64,000 bases of DNA from Streptomyces sp. CB02980 (GCF_014451325.2 NZ_JACSCH020000003.1:620001-684000), one strand, 5' to 3'; positions 26,652 to 37,459 are shown, numbered from the stretch's first letter. Notes: generated by a model not told the origin, from the sequence alone. Made by a program: numbers and translations.

Positions 26652-26652
<1 letters not shown>
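25972..26652 (+). CDS. purQ: Phosphoribosylformylglycinamidine synthase subunit PurQ
   Basis: A 226-residue class I glutamine amidotransferase that supplies ammonia to PurL. The nucleophile Cys is in [11 protein letters not shown] and the His/Glu pair in [11 protein letters not shown]; the N-terminal [19 protein letters not shown] is typical. The start GTG overlaps the purS stop (GTGA) and its stop overlaps the purL start (TGATG), so the three subunits are translationally coupled. Confidence 0.97.
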
Positions 26653-28901
<2,249 letters not shown>

Positions 28902-28916
28902 TACGGAGCATCGGGG

Positions 28917-28954
28917 AAGCCCCCGTCCGGACCGGAAGGTCCTGGCGGGGGCTT
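28917..28954 (+). terminator. Terminator of the purSQL operon
   Basis: AAGCCCCCGTC pairs with GGCGGGGGCTT (one G-T step) around a 15-base loop, followed by TCGCGTTTCCC. Confidence 0.85.
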
Positions 28955-28973
28955 TCGCGTTTCCCCCTTGCGG

Positions 28974-28997
28974 GAGATTACGTAATTACGTAATCTC
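28974..28997. promoter_or_regulatory. Perfect 24-bp palindrome upstream of the ArsR-type gene
   Basis: A perfectly symmetrical 24-base sequence with core TTACGTAATTACGTAA, that is two overlapping TTACGTAA elements, flanked by GAGA and TCTC. It ends six bases before the ATG of the winged-helix regulator and would cover its -10 region, so it is most likely an autoregulatory operator. Such an A/T-rich perfect palindrome stands out sharply in this GC-rich setting. Confidence 0.8.
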
Positions 28998-29003
28998 GAC
29001 GGC

Positions 29004-29588
29004 ATGGAGCTGGAAGAGCGGGTCGCCGCGCTGGAACGGCGTCTGGCAGCCCTGGAGAACGCGGCCGGAAGCACGGCCGGAAGCACGGCCGGAAGCGCGG
29101 GACGCGCGGCCGACAGTGCGGCCGACACCGCGGCCGCGGAGCGCCCCGCGCCCGAGGTCACCGACAGCCCGCTCTGGGCCCTCGAAAGCCTCAAGGCGCA
29201 GCTCGCGGCGGACCCGGGAGACCGGGGCGAGGACGGCGCCGTGGTCTTCACGGGGACGGTCAGGCTGCCGACCGAGGAGCGGTACGAGTGGCAGCTCGGC
29301 GCCTTCACCGGGCAGCTGTTCGAGGAGGACTGGGCGGACGCCGCCGAGTCCTTCGCCTCGCTCGGCCATCCCGTACGGCTCCGCCTGCTGCGGGAGATCC
29401 TCGGAGGCCGGCGCACCGCCGCCGAACTGGCGGAGCTCGAAGAGACCGGTACGACCGGCCAGATCTACCACCACCTGCGCCAGCTGACCGGCGCGGGCTG
29501 GCTCAGGACCGTCGGACGCGGTCGCTACGAGGTCCCCGGGGCCCGGGTCGTCCCGCTCCTGGTGGTCCTCACCGCGGCCCGCCCGTAA
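29004..29588 (+). CDS. ArsR-type winged-helix regulator with N-terminal coiled coil
   Basis: A 194-residue regulator. The first 20 residues (MELEERVAALERRLAALENA) form a leucine-zipper-like coiled coil, then comes a low-complexity Ala/Ser/Gly stretch (AGSTAGSTAGSAGRAADSAA). The C-terminal 85 residues are a winged helix: FASLGHPVRLRLLREILGGR, RTAAELAELEETGTTGQIY, HHLRQLTGAGWL. No metal-binding cysteines are present. The palindrome just upstream suggests autoregulation. The next gene (M23 protein) starts 31 bases downstream on the same strand and is the likely partner. Confidence 0.88.
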   Translation: MELEERVAALERRLAALENAAGSTAGSTAGSAGRAADSAADTAAAERPAPEVTDSPLWALESLKAQLAADPGDRGEDGAVVFTGTVRLPTEERYEWQLGAFTGQLFEEDWADAAESFASLGHPVRLRLLREILGGRRTAAELAELEETGTTGQIYHHLRQLTGAGWLRTVGRGRYEVPGARVVPLLVVLTAARP

Positions 29589-29619
29589 CCGACACCACGA
29601 ATCCTGAGGGGGAATCCGG

Positions 29620-30450
29620 ATGTCCTCGCGCAAACTGCTGATGGTCCTCCACCGCGTGCTCTGGCTGGCGTTCGTCGTCCAGGTGATCGCCTCGTTCGTC
29701 GTCGAACTGCCGTACCCGTACTGGGTGGGCTGGCTGCCCGTGATCGTCGCGATGATCCTCGGCGTCGGTCTCTCCCGGACCGCCCGCAGCCGGGTCATGG
29801 CCACGCCCCGCGCCACGGTCGAGGTGGACCCGCCGGTCACCGGCCGCTGGTCGGCGCTGAACAGCCCGGCGGACCGGACGCCCAGCCACGGCACCCACCA
29901 GCTGGGCCAGACGTACGCGATCGACGTCACCCGGGAGGACGAGGCGAAGCCCCGCCCGGGCTTCGCGTGGCTGTGGCCGGTGGTCCGGCGGAGCGAGGAC
30001 TTCCCGGCCTTCGGCGTGCCGCTGCTCGCGGTCGCCGACGCGACCGTCGTGCACGCCGAGGACGGGCAGCGCGACCACCTCAGCCGCAATTCGCTGCTCG
30101 GTGTCCTCTATCTGCTGCTGATCGAGTCCGGTGCGCGGAGCATCGGGGGAGCCCACCGGATCACCGGGAACCACCTCGTCCTCGACCTCGGCGACGGTAC
30201 GTACGCGATGTACGCGCATCTGAGGCGCGGCTCCCTCGCCGTCCGCCCGGGCGACCGGGTCACGGCCGGCCAGGAACTCGCCCGGTGCGGGAACTCGGGC
30301 AACTCCACCGAGCCGCACGTGCACTTCCAGCTGATGGACGGCCCGGACCTGAACACGGCGAGCGGAGTGCCGTTCACCTGGCGCGGTGTCGGCGTACCGA
30401 AGAACGGCGAGACGTTCGAGGTGCCACGCGATCCGGTCTACCCGGCCTGA
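29620..30450 (+). CDS. Membrane-anchored M23 (LytM) peptidase-like protein
   Basis: A 276-residue protein with two N-terminal membrane segments (VLWLAFVVQVIASFVVELPY and GWLPVIVAMILGVGLS), then an LytM domain. The zinc ligands appear as HGTHQLGQTYAIDV (His and Asp), MYAHLRRGSL and the final HVHFQLM; the domain also has GNHLVLDLGDGTY. The family hydrolyses peptidoglycan crosslinks; here the domain may be active. A GAGGGGG lies before the ATG. It forms an operon with the winged-helix regulator and overlaps the convergent SnoaL-like gene by 13 bases at the 3' ends. Confidence 0.86.
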   Translation: MSSRKLLMVLHRVLWLAFVVQVIASFVVELPYPYWVGWLPVIVAMILGVGLSRTARSRVMATPRATVEVDPPVTGRWSALNSPADRTPSHGTHQLGQTYAIDVTREDEAKPRPGFAWLWPVVRRSEDFPAFGVPLLAVADATVVHAEDGQRDHLSRNSLLGVLYLLLIESGARSIGGAHRITGNHLVLDLGDGTYAMYAHLRRGSLAVRPGDRVTAGQELARCGNSGNSTEPHVHFQLMDGPDLNTASGVPFTWRGVGVPKNGETFEVPRDPVYPA

Positions 30451-30848
30451 CCCCAGAAGGCGTCGGAGACGTCGATGTCCTCGACGCACTCGTCGATGTC
30501 GGAGATCTTGCCGCCGATGATGGTGAAGACGAGAGCGCCGTTCATCTCGATGCCCATGCCCTTGTCCTCGCGCGTGGCGAAGAACCGGTTCGACGCCACG
30601 GCGTGGCCGCGGCCGTCGACGGAGACGCTCTGCAGCTCGACCCGCATCTCGCCGCGGGTGAGTTCGAACATCTTGCGGTACATGTCGAGGACGTTGTCCC
30701 GGCCCTTGATGTGCCCGGATATCTGGCTCTCGCCGGGCGAGTGATGCGTACAGTCCGCCGTCATCAGTTCGCCGACGGCCTCCATGTCTCCTCTGGTCCA
30801 CGCGTCGAAGCCCCGGCGGACCAGGGCGGCGTCAGGGTGCTCAGCCAT
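30438..30848 (-). CDS. SnoaL-like (NTF2-fold) protein
   Basis: A 136-residue protein of the NTF2/SnoaL superfamily: VRRGFDAWTRGDMEAVGELM, then DCTHHSPG, IKGRDNVLDMYRKMFE, and a final strand GGKISDIDECVEDIDVSDAFW. Such proteins are small-molecule-binding or isomerase/hydrolase folds. No reaction can be assigned. The 3' end overlaps the M23 gene. Confidence 0.88.
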   Translation of the reverse strand: MAEHPDAALVRRGFDAWTRGDMEAVGELMTADCTHHSPGESQISGHIKGRDNVLDMYRKMFELTRGEMRVELQSVSVDGRGHAVASNRFFATREDKGMGIEMNGALVFTIIGGKISDIDECVEDIDVSDAFWGQAG

Positions 30849-30913
30849 CGCTCATCGACCCCTCTCGGTCGAACAGGTGCGCTGCCGGAAGCCCTCCCCT
30901 TCCAGTCTCCGAC

Positions 30914-30919
30914 TACCCT
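30914..30919 (+). promoter_or_regulatory. -10 element of a leaderless message
   Basis: TACCCT, seven bases, then the ATG at 30927; no ribosome binding site is present. Confidence 0.6.
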
Positions 30920-30926
30920 CGCCCCC

Positions 30927-31718
30927 ATGCCACCGGCCAAGAAGCGCACCCGTCGATACGACTCCGCCAAGACCAGGGCGGCCGTGCTCGCCCAGTTCGC
31001 CCACGTACGGGAGGCGGTCGCGGCGCTCACACCCGAGCAGCTCGACGGGCCGACCCGGCTGGGGGAGTGGACGGTACGGGACCTGGCGGCGCACCTCGCG
31101 TGGATGGTCGACTCGGTGCCGCAGCTCCTGGCCGCGCCGGAGCGCGTGGGGCAGGACCGGCTCGCCCTCCTCGACTGGCCGTTCGTGACGGCCGGAGGCG
31201 CCGAGCGGATCGACGAGCACACCCGGGGCATGGACGCCTCCGACCTGCCGGGGCTCTACGCGCGCGTGGCGGAGGATTACGAGCGGGCGCTCGTGGAGGC
31301 GCCGGAGGAGCGGCTCCTGCCGGTGAGCTTCGGCGCGATGACCCTCGCCGACTTCCTCGTCACCCGGACCGTCGAGCTCGTCGTCCACACCGACGACCTC
31401 AACGCCGCGACCGGCGCCGGCGTCCCCTATGACCGGCAGGCCCTCGCCGCCTGTACCCGGCTGCTCGCCGACGCCCTCGCGGCGAAGGCCCCGGGCGGGG
31501 CGGTCGAGGTGCGGATCCCGCCGTACGCGGTGGTGCAGTGCGTGGAGGGCCCCCGGCACACCCGGGGCACCCCGCCCAACGTGGTCGAGACCGACCCGCT
31601 GACCTGGATCCGCCTCGCGACCGGGCGGGCGGAGTGGGCGACGGAGCTGGACGAGGCCCGGGTCGGCGCGAGCGGCGAGCGGGCCGATCTGAAGGACCTC
31701 CTGCCCCTGATGGGCTGA
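30927..31718 (+). CDS. Maleylpyruvate isomerase (MDMPI)-family protein
   Basis: A 263-residue protein of the mycothiol-dependent maleylpyruvate isomerase / TIGR03083 family. The N-terminal four-helix (DinB-like) domain contains TRLGEWTVRDLAAHLAWMVD, with the metal-binding His in AAHLAW, and later VTRTVELVVHTDDLNAATGA with a second His. The C-terminal 70 residues resemble the SCP-2-like domain of the family (PLTWIRLATGRAEWATEL). Mycothiol-dependent activity is likely, but the substrate is unknown. The start codon directly follows a -10 element, so the message is probably leaderless. Confidence 0.88.
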   Translation: MPPAKKRTRRYDSAKTRAAVLAQFAHVREAVAALTPEQLDGPTRLGEWTVRDLAAHLAWMVDSVPQLLAAPERVGQDRLALLDWPFVTAGGAERIDEHTRGMDASDLPGLYARVAEDYERALVEAPEERLLPVSFGAMTLADFLVTRTVELVVHTDDLNAATGAGVPYDRQALAACTRLLADALAAKAPGGAVEVRIPPYAVVQCVEGPRHTRGTPPNVVETDPLTWIRLATGRAEWATELDEARVGASGERADLKDLLPLMG

Positions 31719-31734
31719 GACTCCCCGCAGGGGC

Positions 31735-31850
31735 CGGCCCTCCGGCGGAACGGGCCGCGGGACAGGCCGCGGAACCCGGCTGCGGGACCGGCCGCGGGAC
31801 CGAAGCGGAACCCGGCCGCGGGACAGGCCGTGGAACCGAAGCGGAACCGA
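31735..31850. repeat. Tandem repeats upstream of the META lipoprotein gene
   Basis: Repeated units of CCGCGGGAC(A/C)GGCCG and GAAGCGGAACCCGGC fill the 115 bases before the lipoprotein start. No Shine-Dalgarno is evident there. Confidence 0.65.
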
Positions 31851-31876
31851 CTTCCGCCGCGGCCCGTCCCACCGGC

Positions 31877-32770
31877 ATGCAGACGCCGACGCCGCGCACC
31901 CTCGCATCCGCCGCATCCGCCGCCGCCCTGGCCCTCCTTCTCGCCGCCTGCGGCACGGAGGGAGGCACCACCGGAGCGGGCTCCGGTTCCGACACCGTCT
32001 CCCCCGACCTGCCCGTCGCCGGTACCCACTGGACGATCGGCGCCGTCACGGTCGACGGCCGCAGGTCCGCCGCCCCGGACGGCGCCCGCGTCGAGTTCGG
32101 CGCGGACGGCCGCGCCCGCGGGAACAGCGGCTGCAACACCTTCGGGGCGACCGTCGCCGTGAAGGGGGACACCCTGACCGTCTCCCCGCAGGAGATCACC
32201 GAGATGGGCTGTCCCGAGGACCGGCAGCGCTTCGAGACGGAGCTGGGCAAGGCCTTCACCGGCACGCTCAAGGGGAGGCAGAAGGGCGAGGCCCTCACCC
32301 TGACGTCCCCGGACGGCCGCAACGGCCTGGAGCTGACCGCCGAGGCGGACCTCCCGCTGCGCGGCACCACCTGGAAGATCGACGGGCTGATCTCCGGGGA
32401 CACCGCGTCCTCGCTGCCCGCCGGCAGTGGTGACAAGGCCCGTCTCGTCCTCGGCGCGGACGGCCGGGTCACCGGAAACCTGGGCTGCAACAACTTCACC
32501 GCGACCGCCCGCGTCGAGGGGAAGACGCTCACGATCGAGGGCCCGGCGGCGACCACCCGGATGATGTGCACCAGCCCGCAGATGCAGCTGGAGGCCACGC
32601 TGTACGAGCTCCTCGACGGCCCGCTCACCTATCGCCTGGACCACCGGACGCTGACCCTCACCAATGCCGAGGGCGAGGGCCTGGGGGCGAAGGCGGCCAC
32701 CGGGACGACTGGCGGAACCTCCGAAGGAGCAGGCGGAACGGAGGGCCAAGAGCCCCCGGCGTCCCGGTGA
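31877..32770 (+). CDS. Lipoprotein with two META (HslJ-like) domains
   Basis: A 297-residue exported lipoprotein. The signal peptide ends in the lipobox ALLLAAC (Cys about 25). Two tandem META domains follow: TVDGRRSAAPDGARVEFGAD with GNSGCNTFGATVAV (about 40-140) and KARLVLGADGRVTGNLGCNN with MMCTSPQMQLEATLY (about 150-265). Each has the family's paired cysteines (GCNxF and MxCxx). META/HslJ proteins are linked to stress and novobiocin resistance in E. coli; the role in Streptomyces is not known. The tail is Gly/Thr-rich. Confidence 0.9.
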   Translation: MQTPTPRTLASAASAAALALLLAACGTEGGTTGAGSGSDTVSPDLPVAGTHWTIGAVTVDGRRSAAPDGARVEFGADGRARGNSGCNTFGATVAVKGDTLTVSPQEITEMGCPEDRQRFETELGKAFTGTLKGRQKGEALTLTSPDGRNGLELTAEADLPLRGTTWKIDGLISGDTASSLPAGSGDKARLVLGADGRVTGNLGCNNFTATARVEGKTLTIEGPAATTRMMCTSPQMQLEATLYELLDGPLTYRLDHRTLTLTNAEGEGLGAKAATGTTGGTSEGAGGTEGQEPPASR

Positions 32771-32974
32771 ACGAGCCTCTCCGGGGTGCCCTCCGTCACA
32801 TCGCTACGGGGCTCCCGTCCTGGTACGAGCGTCCGCTCGGGAGGGCCCGGGGGCGGGAATCCCTTACCGCGCCTGCCTCGTAGCCCTCTCCAAGCCGGAG
32901 ATGATCATTTCGTGTGATCGCACGAGCGGGGGGACCCCGCAATTCCTCAATTCGGACCAGTGGTCGAGCCCGTC

Positions 32975-32980
32975 TACACT
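32975..32980 (+). promoter_or_regulatory. -10 element of a leaderless purF message
   Basis: TACACT, seven bases, then the purF GTG at 32988. A weak -35 TTCGGA lies 18 bases upstream. Confidence 0.65.
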
Positions 32981-32987
32981 CGGAAAC

Positions 32988-34514
32988 GTGCCACGTGGTG
33001 ACGGTCGACTCAATCACGACCTGCTTCCCGGAGAGAAAGGCCCCCAGGACGCTTGTGGCGTCTTCGGTGTCTGGGCTCCGGGTGAAGAGGTCGCAAAGCT
33101 CACGTACTTCGGGCTCTACGCCCTCCAGCATCGGGGCCAGGAATCCGCGGGAATCGCGGTCAGCAACGGCTCCCAGATCCTCGTCTTCAAGGACATGGGC
33201 CTCGTGTCCCAGGTCTTCGACGAGACCTCTCTCGGTTCCCTCCAAGGTCATATCGCGGTCGGTCACGCCCGCTACTCGACCACCGGGGCCTCCGTGTGGG
33301 AGAACGCGCAGCCGACGTTCAGGGCAACCGCCCACGGCTCTATCGCGCTCGGCCACAACGGCAACCTGGTGAACACGGCGCAGCTCGCCGAAATGGTCGC
33401 CGACCTGCCCAAGAAGGAAGGCCGCAGCACCCGTGTCGCGGCCACCAACGACACCGACCTGCTGACGGCGCTCCTCGCCGCCCAGGTCGACGACGAGGGC
33501 AAGCCGCTCACCGTCGAGGAGGCGGCCGCCAAGGTCCTTCCCGATGTCCGGGGCGCCTTCTCCCTCGTCTTCATGGACGAGCACACGCTCTACGCGGCCC
33601 GTGACCCGCAGGGCATCCGCCCGCTGGTCCTCGGCCGCCTGGAGCGCGGCTGGGTGGTCGCATCCGAGTCCGCCGCCCTCGACATCTGTGGCGCCAGCTA
33701 CGTCCGCGAGGTCGAGCCGGGCGAGATGATCGCGATCGACGAGAACGGCATCCGTACCTCGCGATTCGCGGAGGCAAAGCCCAAGGGCTGTGTCTTCGAG
33801 TACGTGTACCTGGCTCGCCCGGACACCGACATCGCCGGCCGGAACGTGTACCTCTCCCGCGTGGAGATGGGCCGCCGCCTGGCGAAGGAGGCGCCCGCCG
33901 AGGCCGACCTGGTGATAGCGACGCCGGAGTCCGGTACCCCGGCCGCGATCGGCTACGCCGAGGCCTCGGGCATCCCGTTCGGCGCCGGCCTGGTGAAGAA
34001 CGCCTACGTCGGGCGCACCTTCATCCAGCCCTCCCAGACCATCCGGCAGCTCGGCATCCGGCTGAAGCTGAACCCGCTCAAGGACGTCATCAAGGGCAAG
34101 CGCCTGGTGGTCGTCGACGACTCGATCGTCCGCGGCAACACCCAGCGCGCCCTCGTCAAGATGCTCCGCGAGGCCGGCGCGGCCGAGATCCACATCCGGA
34201 TCTCCTCGCCGCCGGTGAAGTGGCCCTGCTTCTTCGGCATCGACTTCGCCACCCGCGCGGAGCTGATCGCCAACGGCATGTCGATCGAGGAGATCGGCAA
34301 GTCGCTGGGCGCGGACTCGCTCTCGTACATCTCGATCGACGGGATGATCGAGGCGACCACGATCCAGAAGCCGAACCTCTGCCGTGCCTGCTTCGACGGC
34401 GAGTACCCGATGGAGCTGCCGGACCCCGAGCTGCTCGGCAAGCAGCTCCTGGAGACCGAACTGGCCGCGGGTCCCGCTGCCACGGCGGCCTCCGACGCGC
34501 TCCGTCGTCCGTGA
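32988..34514 (+). CDS. purF: Amidophosphoribosyltransferase
   Basis: A 508-residue enzyme for the first committed step of purine synthesis: PRPP and glutamine give phosphoribosylamine. The catalytic Cys follows a short propeptide in GPQDACGVFGV; the Ntn glutaminase part includes YALQHRGQESAGIAVSNG and GHARYSTTG. The phosphoribosyl-transferase part has VVVDDSIVRGNT for PRPP. Cysteines near GCVFEYVYLARPD and late in NLCRACFDGEYP fit the iron-sulfur-containing class. The open frame extends upstream without homology; GTG at 32988 with the -10 seven bases before is the best start. purM follows after 57 bases. Confidence 0.96.
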   Translation: MPRGDGRLNHDLLPGEKGPQDACGVFGVWAPGEEVAKLTYFGLYALQHRGQESAGIAVSNGSQILVFKDMGLVSQVFDETSLGSLQGHIAVGHARYSTTGASVWENAQPTFRATAHGSIALGHNGNLVNTAQLAEMVADLPKKEGRSTRVAATNDTDLLTALLAAQVDDEGKPLTVEEAAAKVLPDVRGAFSLVFMDEHTLYAARDPQGIRPLVLGRLERGWVVASESAALDICGASYVREVEPGEMIAIDENGIRTSRFAEAKPKGCVFEYVYLARPDTDIAGRNVYLSRVEMGRRLAKEAPAEADLVIATPESGTPAAIGYAEASGIPFGAGLVKNAYVGRTFIQPSQTIRQLGIRLKLNPLKDVIKGKRLVVVDDSIVRGNTQRALVKMLREAGAAEIHIRISSPPVKWPCFFGIDFATRAELIANGMSIEEIGKSLGADSLSYISIDGMIEATTIQKPNLCRACFDGEYPMELPDPELLGKQLLETELAAGPAATAASDALRRP

Positions 34515-34571
34515 GCGCCGTCGCTCGTAAGACCCCGCTGCAACCGCAGTACGACACGAAAGTTCTTCAGC

Positions 34572-35645
34572 ATGTCTGAGACCACTGGTGCCAGCTACGC
34601 GTCCGCGGGCGTCGACATCGAAGCGGGTGACCGCGCCGTCGAGCTCATGAAGGAGTGGGTGAAGAAGACGCAGCGCGCGGAAGTCGCGGGCCTCGGCGGC
34701 CTGGGCGGCTTCGCCGGCCTCTTCGACGCCTCCGCCCTCAAGCGCTTCGAGCGTCCGCTGCTCGCCTCCGCCACCGACGGCGTCGGGACGAAGGTCGACA
34801 TCGCCCGCCAGATGGGCGTGTACGACACGATCGGCCACGACCTGGTCGCGATGGTCATGGACGACATCGTCGTCTGCGGCGCCGAGCCGCTCTTCATGAC
34901 CGACTACATCTGTGTCGGCAAGGTCCACCCGGAGCGGGTCGCCGCCATCGTCAAGGGCATCGCCGAGGGCTGTGTCCTGGCCGGCTGCGCCCTGGTCGGC
35001 GGCGAGACGGCGGAGCACCCGGGCCTCCTCGGCCCGGACGACTTCGACGTCGCCGGCGCGGGCACGGGCGTCGTGGAGCACGACCGGCTGCTCGGCGCCG
35101 ATCGCATCCGTACGGGGGACGCGGTCATCGCCATGGCCTCCTCGGGTCTTCACTCCAACGGGTACTCGCTCGTCCGGCACGTGGTCTTCGACCGCGCCGG
35201 CATGACTCTCGACCAGCGGGTCGACGAGCTCGGCCGGACGCTCGGCGAGGAGCTCCTGGAGCCCACGAAGATCTACTCGCTCGACTGCCTGGCCCTCACC
35301 CGGACCACGGACGTCCACGCGTTCAGCCACATCACGGGCGGCGGTCTGGCGGCCAACCTGGCCCGGGTGATCCCGGACGGCCTGCACGCCACGGTCGACC
35401 GTTCCACCTGGGCGCCGGGCGCGATCTTCGACCTGGTCGGCAAGGCCGGTCGGGTGGAGCGCCTGGAGCTGGAGAAGACCCTGAACATGGGTGTCGGCAT
35501 GATGGCGGTCGTGCCGGCCGAGTTCGTGGACGCGGCCCTGACGACGCTGGCGGACCGGGGCGTCGAGTCCTGGGTCGCGGGCGAGATCACCGAGCGCGGC
35601 GCGCACACCACGGGCGCGGAGCTGGTCGGCGACTACGCGAAGTAG
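34572..35645 (+). CDS. purM: Phosphoribosylformylglycinamidine cyclo-ligase (AIR synthetase)
   Basis: A 357-residue enzyme that closes the imidazole ring (FGAM to AIR, ATP). Typical segments: SYASAGVDIEAGDRAVELMK, LLASATDGVGTKVDIARQMG, GHDLVAMVMDDIVVCGAEPL, CALVGGETAEHPGLL and SGLHSNGYSLVRHV, with HITGGGLAANLARVIPDG near the end. Cotranscription with purF is likely. It is followed by two consecutive strong hairpins. Confidence 0.97.
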   Translation: MSETTGASYASAGVDIEAGDRAVELMKEWVKKTQRAEVAGLGGLGGFAGLFDASALKRFERPLLASATDGVGTKVDIARQMGVYDTIGHDLVAMVMDDIVVCGAEPLFMTDYICVGKVHPERVAAIVKGIAEGCVLAGCALVGGETAEHPGLLGPDDFDVAGAGTGVVEHDRLLGADRIRTGDAVIAMASSGLHSNGYSLVRHVVFDRAGMTLDQRVDELGRTLGEELLEPTKIYSLDCLALTRTTDVHAFSHITGGGLAANLARVIPDGLHATVDRSTWAPGAIFDLVGKAGRVERLELEKTLNMGVGMMAVVPAEFVDAALTTLADRGVESWVAGEITERGAHTTGAELVGDYAK

Positions 35646-35655
35646 CAGTCACGCG

Positions 35656-35705
35656 GTACGACGCGTACGGGGCGCTCCTGAGGGGGCGCCCCGTACGCGT
35701 CGTAC
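35656..35705 (+). terminator. Hairpin with perfect 20-bp arms after purM
   Basis: GTACGACGCGTACGGGGCGC at 35656-35675 is followed by a 10-base loop and its exact reverse complement at 35686-35705. It begins 11 bases after the purM stop. The first of two stacked hairpins; a long perfect stem is stronger than most terminators here. Confidence 0.85.
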
Positions 35706-35731
35706 AGGGTCCTGCGGCGCACGGACGCGGA

Positions 35732-35778
35732 CAGCACAGAAACCCGGCCGGGTGATCCCGGACCGGGTTTCTGTGCTG
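35732..35778. terminator. Second hairpin, bidirectional terminator
   Basis: CAGCACAGAAACCCGG pairs exactly with CCGGGTTTCTGTGCTG around a 15-base loop. It lies between the convergent purM and DUF3073 genes. Confidence 0.9.
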
Positions 35779-35790
35779 CGATTCAGAAGG

Positions 35791-36045
35791 TCAAGCGCGA
35801 CGCGGGGACGCACTCGGACCGGACTCGTCGTCCTCGTCCTCGTCGTCCTCGTTATAGAGATCCGCGTACTGGGCGTACGGGTCGTCTTCCTCGTCGTCGT
35901 CCTCGAACGGCTCGCCATTCGGCGGCTGGTTCGAAGTCGAAGCGCCCAGCTCATTGGCCAGACGCGTCAGGTCTGTCCCGCCGCTGCTGTACTTCAGCTG
36001 GCGGGCGACCTTGGTCTGCTTGGCCTTTGCCCGGCCGCGCCCCAT
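35791..36045 (-). CDS. DUF3073-family small protein
   Basis: An 84-residue protein with a basic N-terminus (MGRGRAKAKQTKVARQLKYS) and a very acidic C-terminal half (FEDDDEEDDPYAQYADLYNE, then DDEDEDDE). This is the actinobacterial DUF3073 family, conserved beside purM in Streptomyces; the function is unknown. Charge polarity suggests nucleic-acid or ribosome contact with an acidic tail, but that is speculation. GAGGGGG precedes the ATG. Confidence 0.93.
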   Translation of the reverse strand: MGRGRAKAKQTKVARQLKYSSGGTDLTRLANELGASTSNQPPNGEPFEDDDEEDDPYAQYADLYNEDDEDEDDESGPSASPRRA

Positions 36046-36367
36046 GGCTCGACCCCCTCGGTGACGGGGCTCGGTGGCCCCAGAGTCTTGACACGCGTTC
36101 ATGATTCGGAACGGACTCTCGACAGAGAGACCGGTCCGTAGGGCTTCAACGGTACCTGTTTCCGCGGGTCTACGGTACGCCGCGCGCATCACATACCCCG
36201 GTACAGAACCATCGAGGTGCCCTTTCCTCGCTGGTCAATCGCGATTTTAACCTCTTCTTGAGGGCCGACCCGCCGAGGGGCGTGAGCGAAGTCTCCCCGT
36301 GGTCGTTCCGTGGCCCTCCCACGGACTCCTCACGGTCACCCCGGCGACGGGTCGGTCCCGGTCGTGC
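36046..36367. other. Intergenic region between vdh and the DUF3073 gene
   Basis: 322 bases, no gene supported. It should contain the vdh terminator and the DUF3073 promoter. A hairpin TCCGTGG/CCACGGA (36307-36325) is a terminator candidate for vdh. The stretch near 36225-36265 is A/T-richer (GGTCAATCGCGATTTTAACC). Confidence 0.5.
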
Positions 36368-37459
36368 TCAGGCGTGTCGCGCGTCGGCCATCCGCTGCTC
36401 GGCGATCCGGTCGGACGCCGCAGCCGGCGGAATCCCGTCGGCCTTCGCACGTGCGAAGATCTCCAGCGTGGTGTCGAAGATCTTCGTCGCCTTCTTCTTG
36501 CAGCGGTCGAAGTCGAAGCCGTGCAGCTCGTCGGCGACCTGGATCACGCCACCGGCGTTGACCACGTAGTCGGGGGCGTAGAGGATCCCGCGCTCCACGA
36601 GGTCCTTCTCGATGCCCGGGTGGGCGAGCTGGTTGTTGGCCGCGCCGCAGACGATGCTCGCGGTGATGAACGGGACGGTCTCCTCGTTCAGGGCGCCGCC
36701 GAGCGCGCAGGGCGCGTAGATGTCGAGACCCTCGACGCGGATCAGCGCCTCGGTGTCGGCGACGACGGTGACCTGCGGGTACTTGTCGGTGATCCGGCGC
36801 ACCGACTCCTCGCGCACATCGGTGATCACGACCTCGGCGCCGTCCTCCAGGAGGTGCTCGACGAGGTAGTGGCCGACCTTGCCGACGCCCGCGACGCCGA
36901 CCTTGCGGCCGCGCAGCGTCGGGTCGCCCCAGACGGTCTGCGCGGAGGCGCGCATGCCCTGGAAGACGCCGAAGGCGGTGAGGACGGAGGAGTCGCCGGC
37001 GCCGCCGTTCTCGGGGGAGCGGCCGGTGGTCCACTTGTTCTCGCGGGCCACGACGTCCATGTCGGCGACGTAGGTGCCGACGTCGCAGGCCGTGACGTAC
37101 CGGCCGCCGAGGGAGGCGACGAAGCGCCCGTAGGCGAGGAGGAGCTCCTCCGTCTTGATCTTCTCCGGGTCGCCGATGATGACGGCCTTGCCGCCACCGT
37201 GGTCGAGACCGGCCATGGCGTTCTTGTACGACATGCCGCGGGCCAGGTTGAGGGCGTCGGTGATCGCCGCGGCCTCGTTGGCGTACGGGTAGAAGCGGGT
37301 GCCGCCGAGGGCGGGGCCCAGGGCGGTGGAGTGGAGGGCGATGACGGCCTTGAGGCCGGTGGCGCGGTCCTGGCAGAGCACGACTTGCTCGTGGCCACCC
37401 TGCTCCGAGTGGAACAGGGTGTGCAGTACATCAGCAGGAACGCCGGTCACATCGGTCAC
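36368..37459 (-). CDS. vdh: Valine dehydrogenase
   Basis: A 363-residue NAD-dependent branched-chain amino-acid dehydrogenase that starts valine catabolism and feeds acyl-CoA precursors to secondary metabolism. The catalytic region reads [19 protein letters not shown] with the active Lys, followed by [18 protein letters not shown] and [20 protein letters not shown]. The Rossmann motif is [18 protein letters not shown]. An upstream TTG at 37472-37474 opens the frame, but the GTG at 37457-37459 has GGGAG eight bases before it and yields (M)[20 protein letters not shown], as I recall for S. coelicolor Vdh. Confidence 0.95.
   Translation of the reverse strand: MTDVTGVPADVLHTLFHSEQGGHEQVVLCQDRATGLKAVIALHSTALGPALGGTRFYPYANEAAAITDALNLARGMSYKNAMAGLDHGGGKAVIIGDPEKIKTEELLLAYGRFVASLGGRYVTACDVGTYVADMDVVARENKWTTGRSPENGGAGDSSVLTAFGVFQGMRASAQTVWGDPTLRGRKVGVAGVGKVGHYLVEHLLEDGAEVVITDVREESVRRITDKYPQVTVVADTEALIRVEGLDIYAPCALGGALNEETVPFITASIVCGAANNQLAHPGIEKDLVERGILYAPDYVVNAGGVIQVADELHGFDFDRCKKKATKIFDTTLEIFARAKADGIPPAAASDRIAEQRMADARHA

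Noticed and set aside
32796..35606. A 936-codon open frame on the minus strand
   Set aside because: It is antisense to purF and purM, has low-complexity composition and no domain signature.
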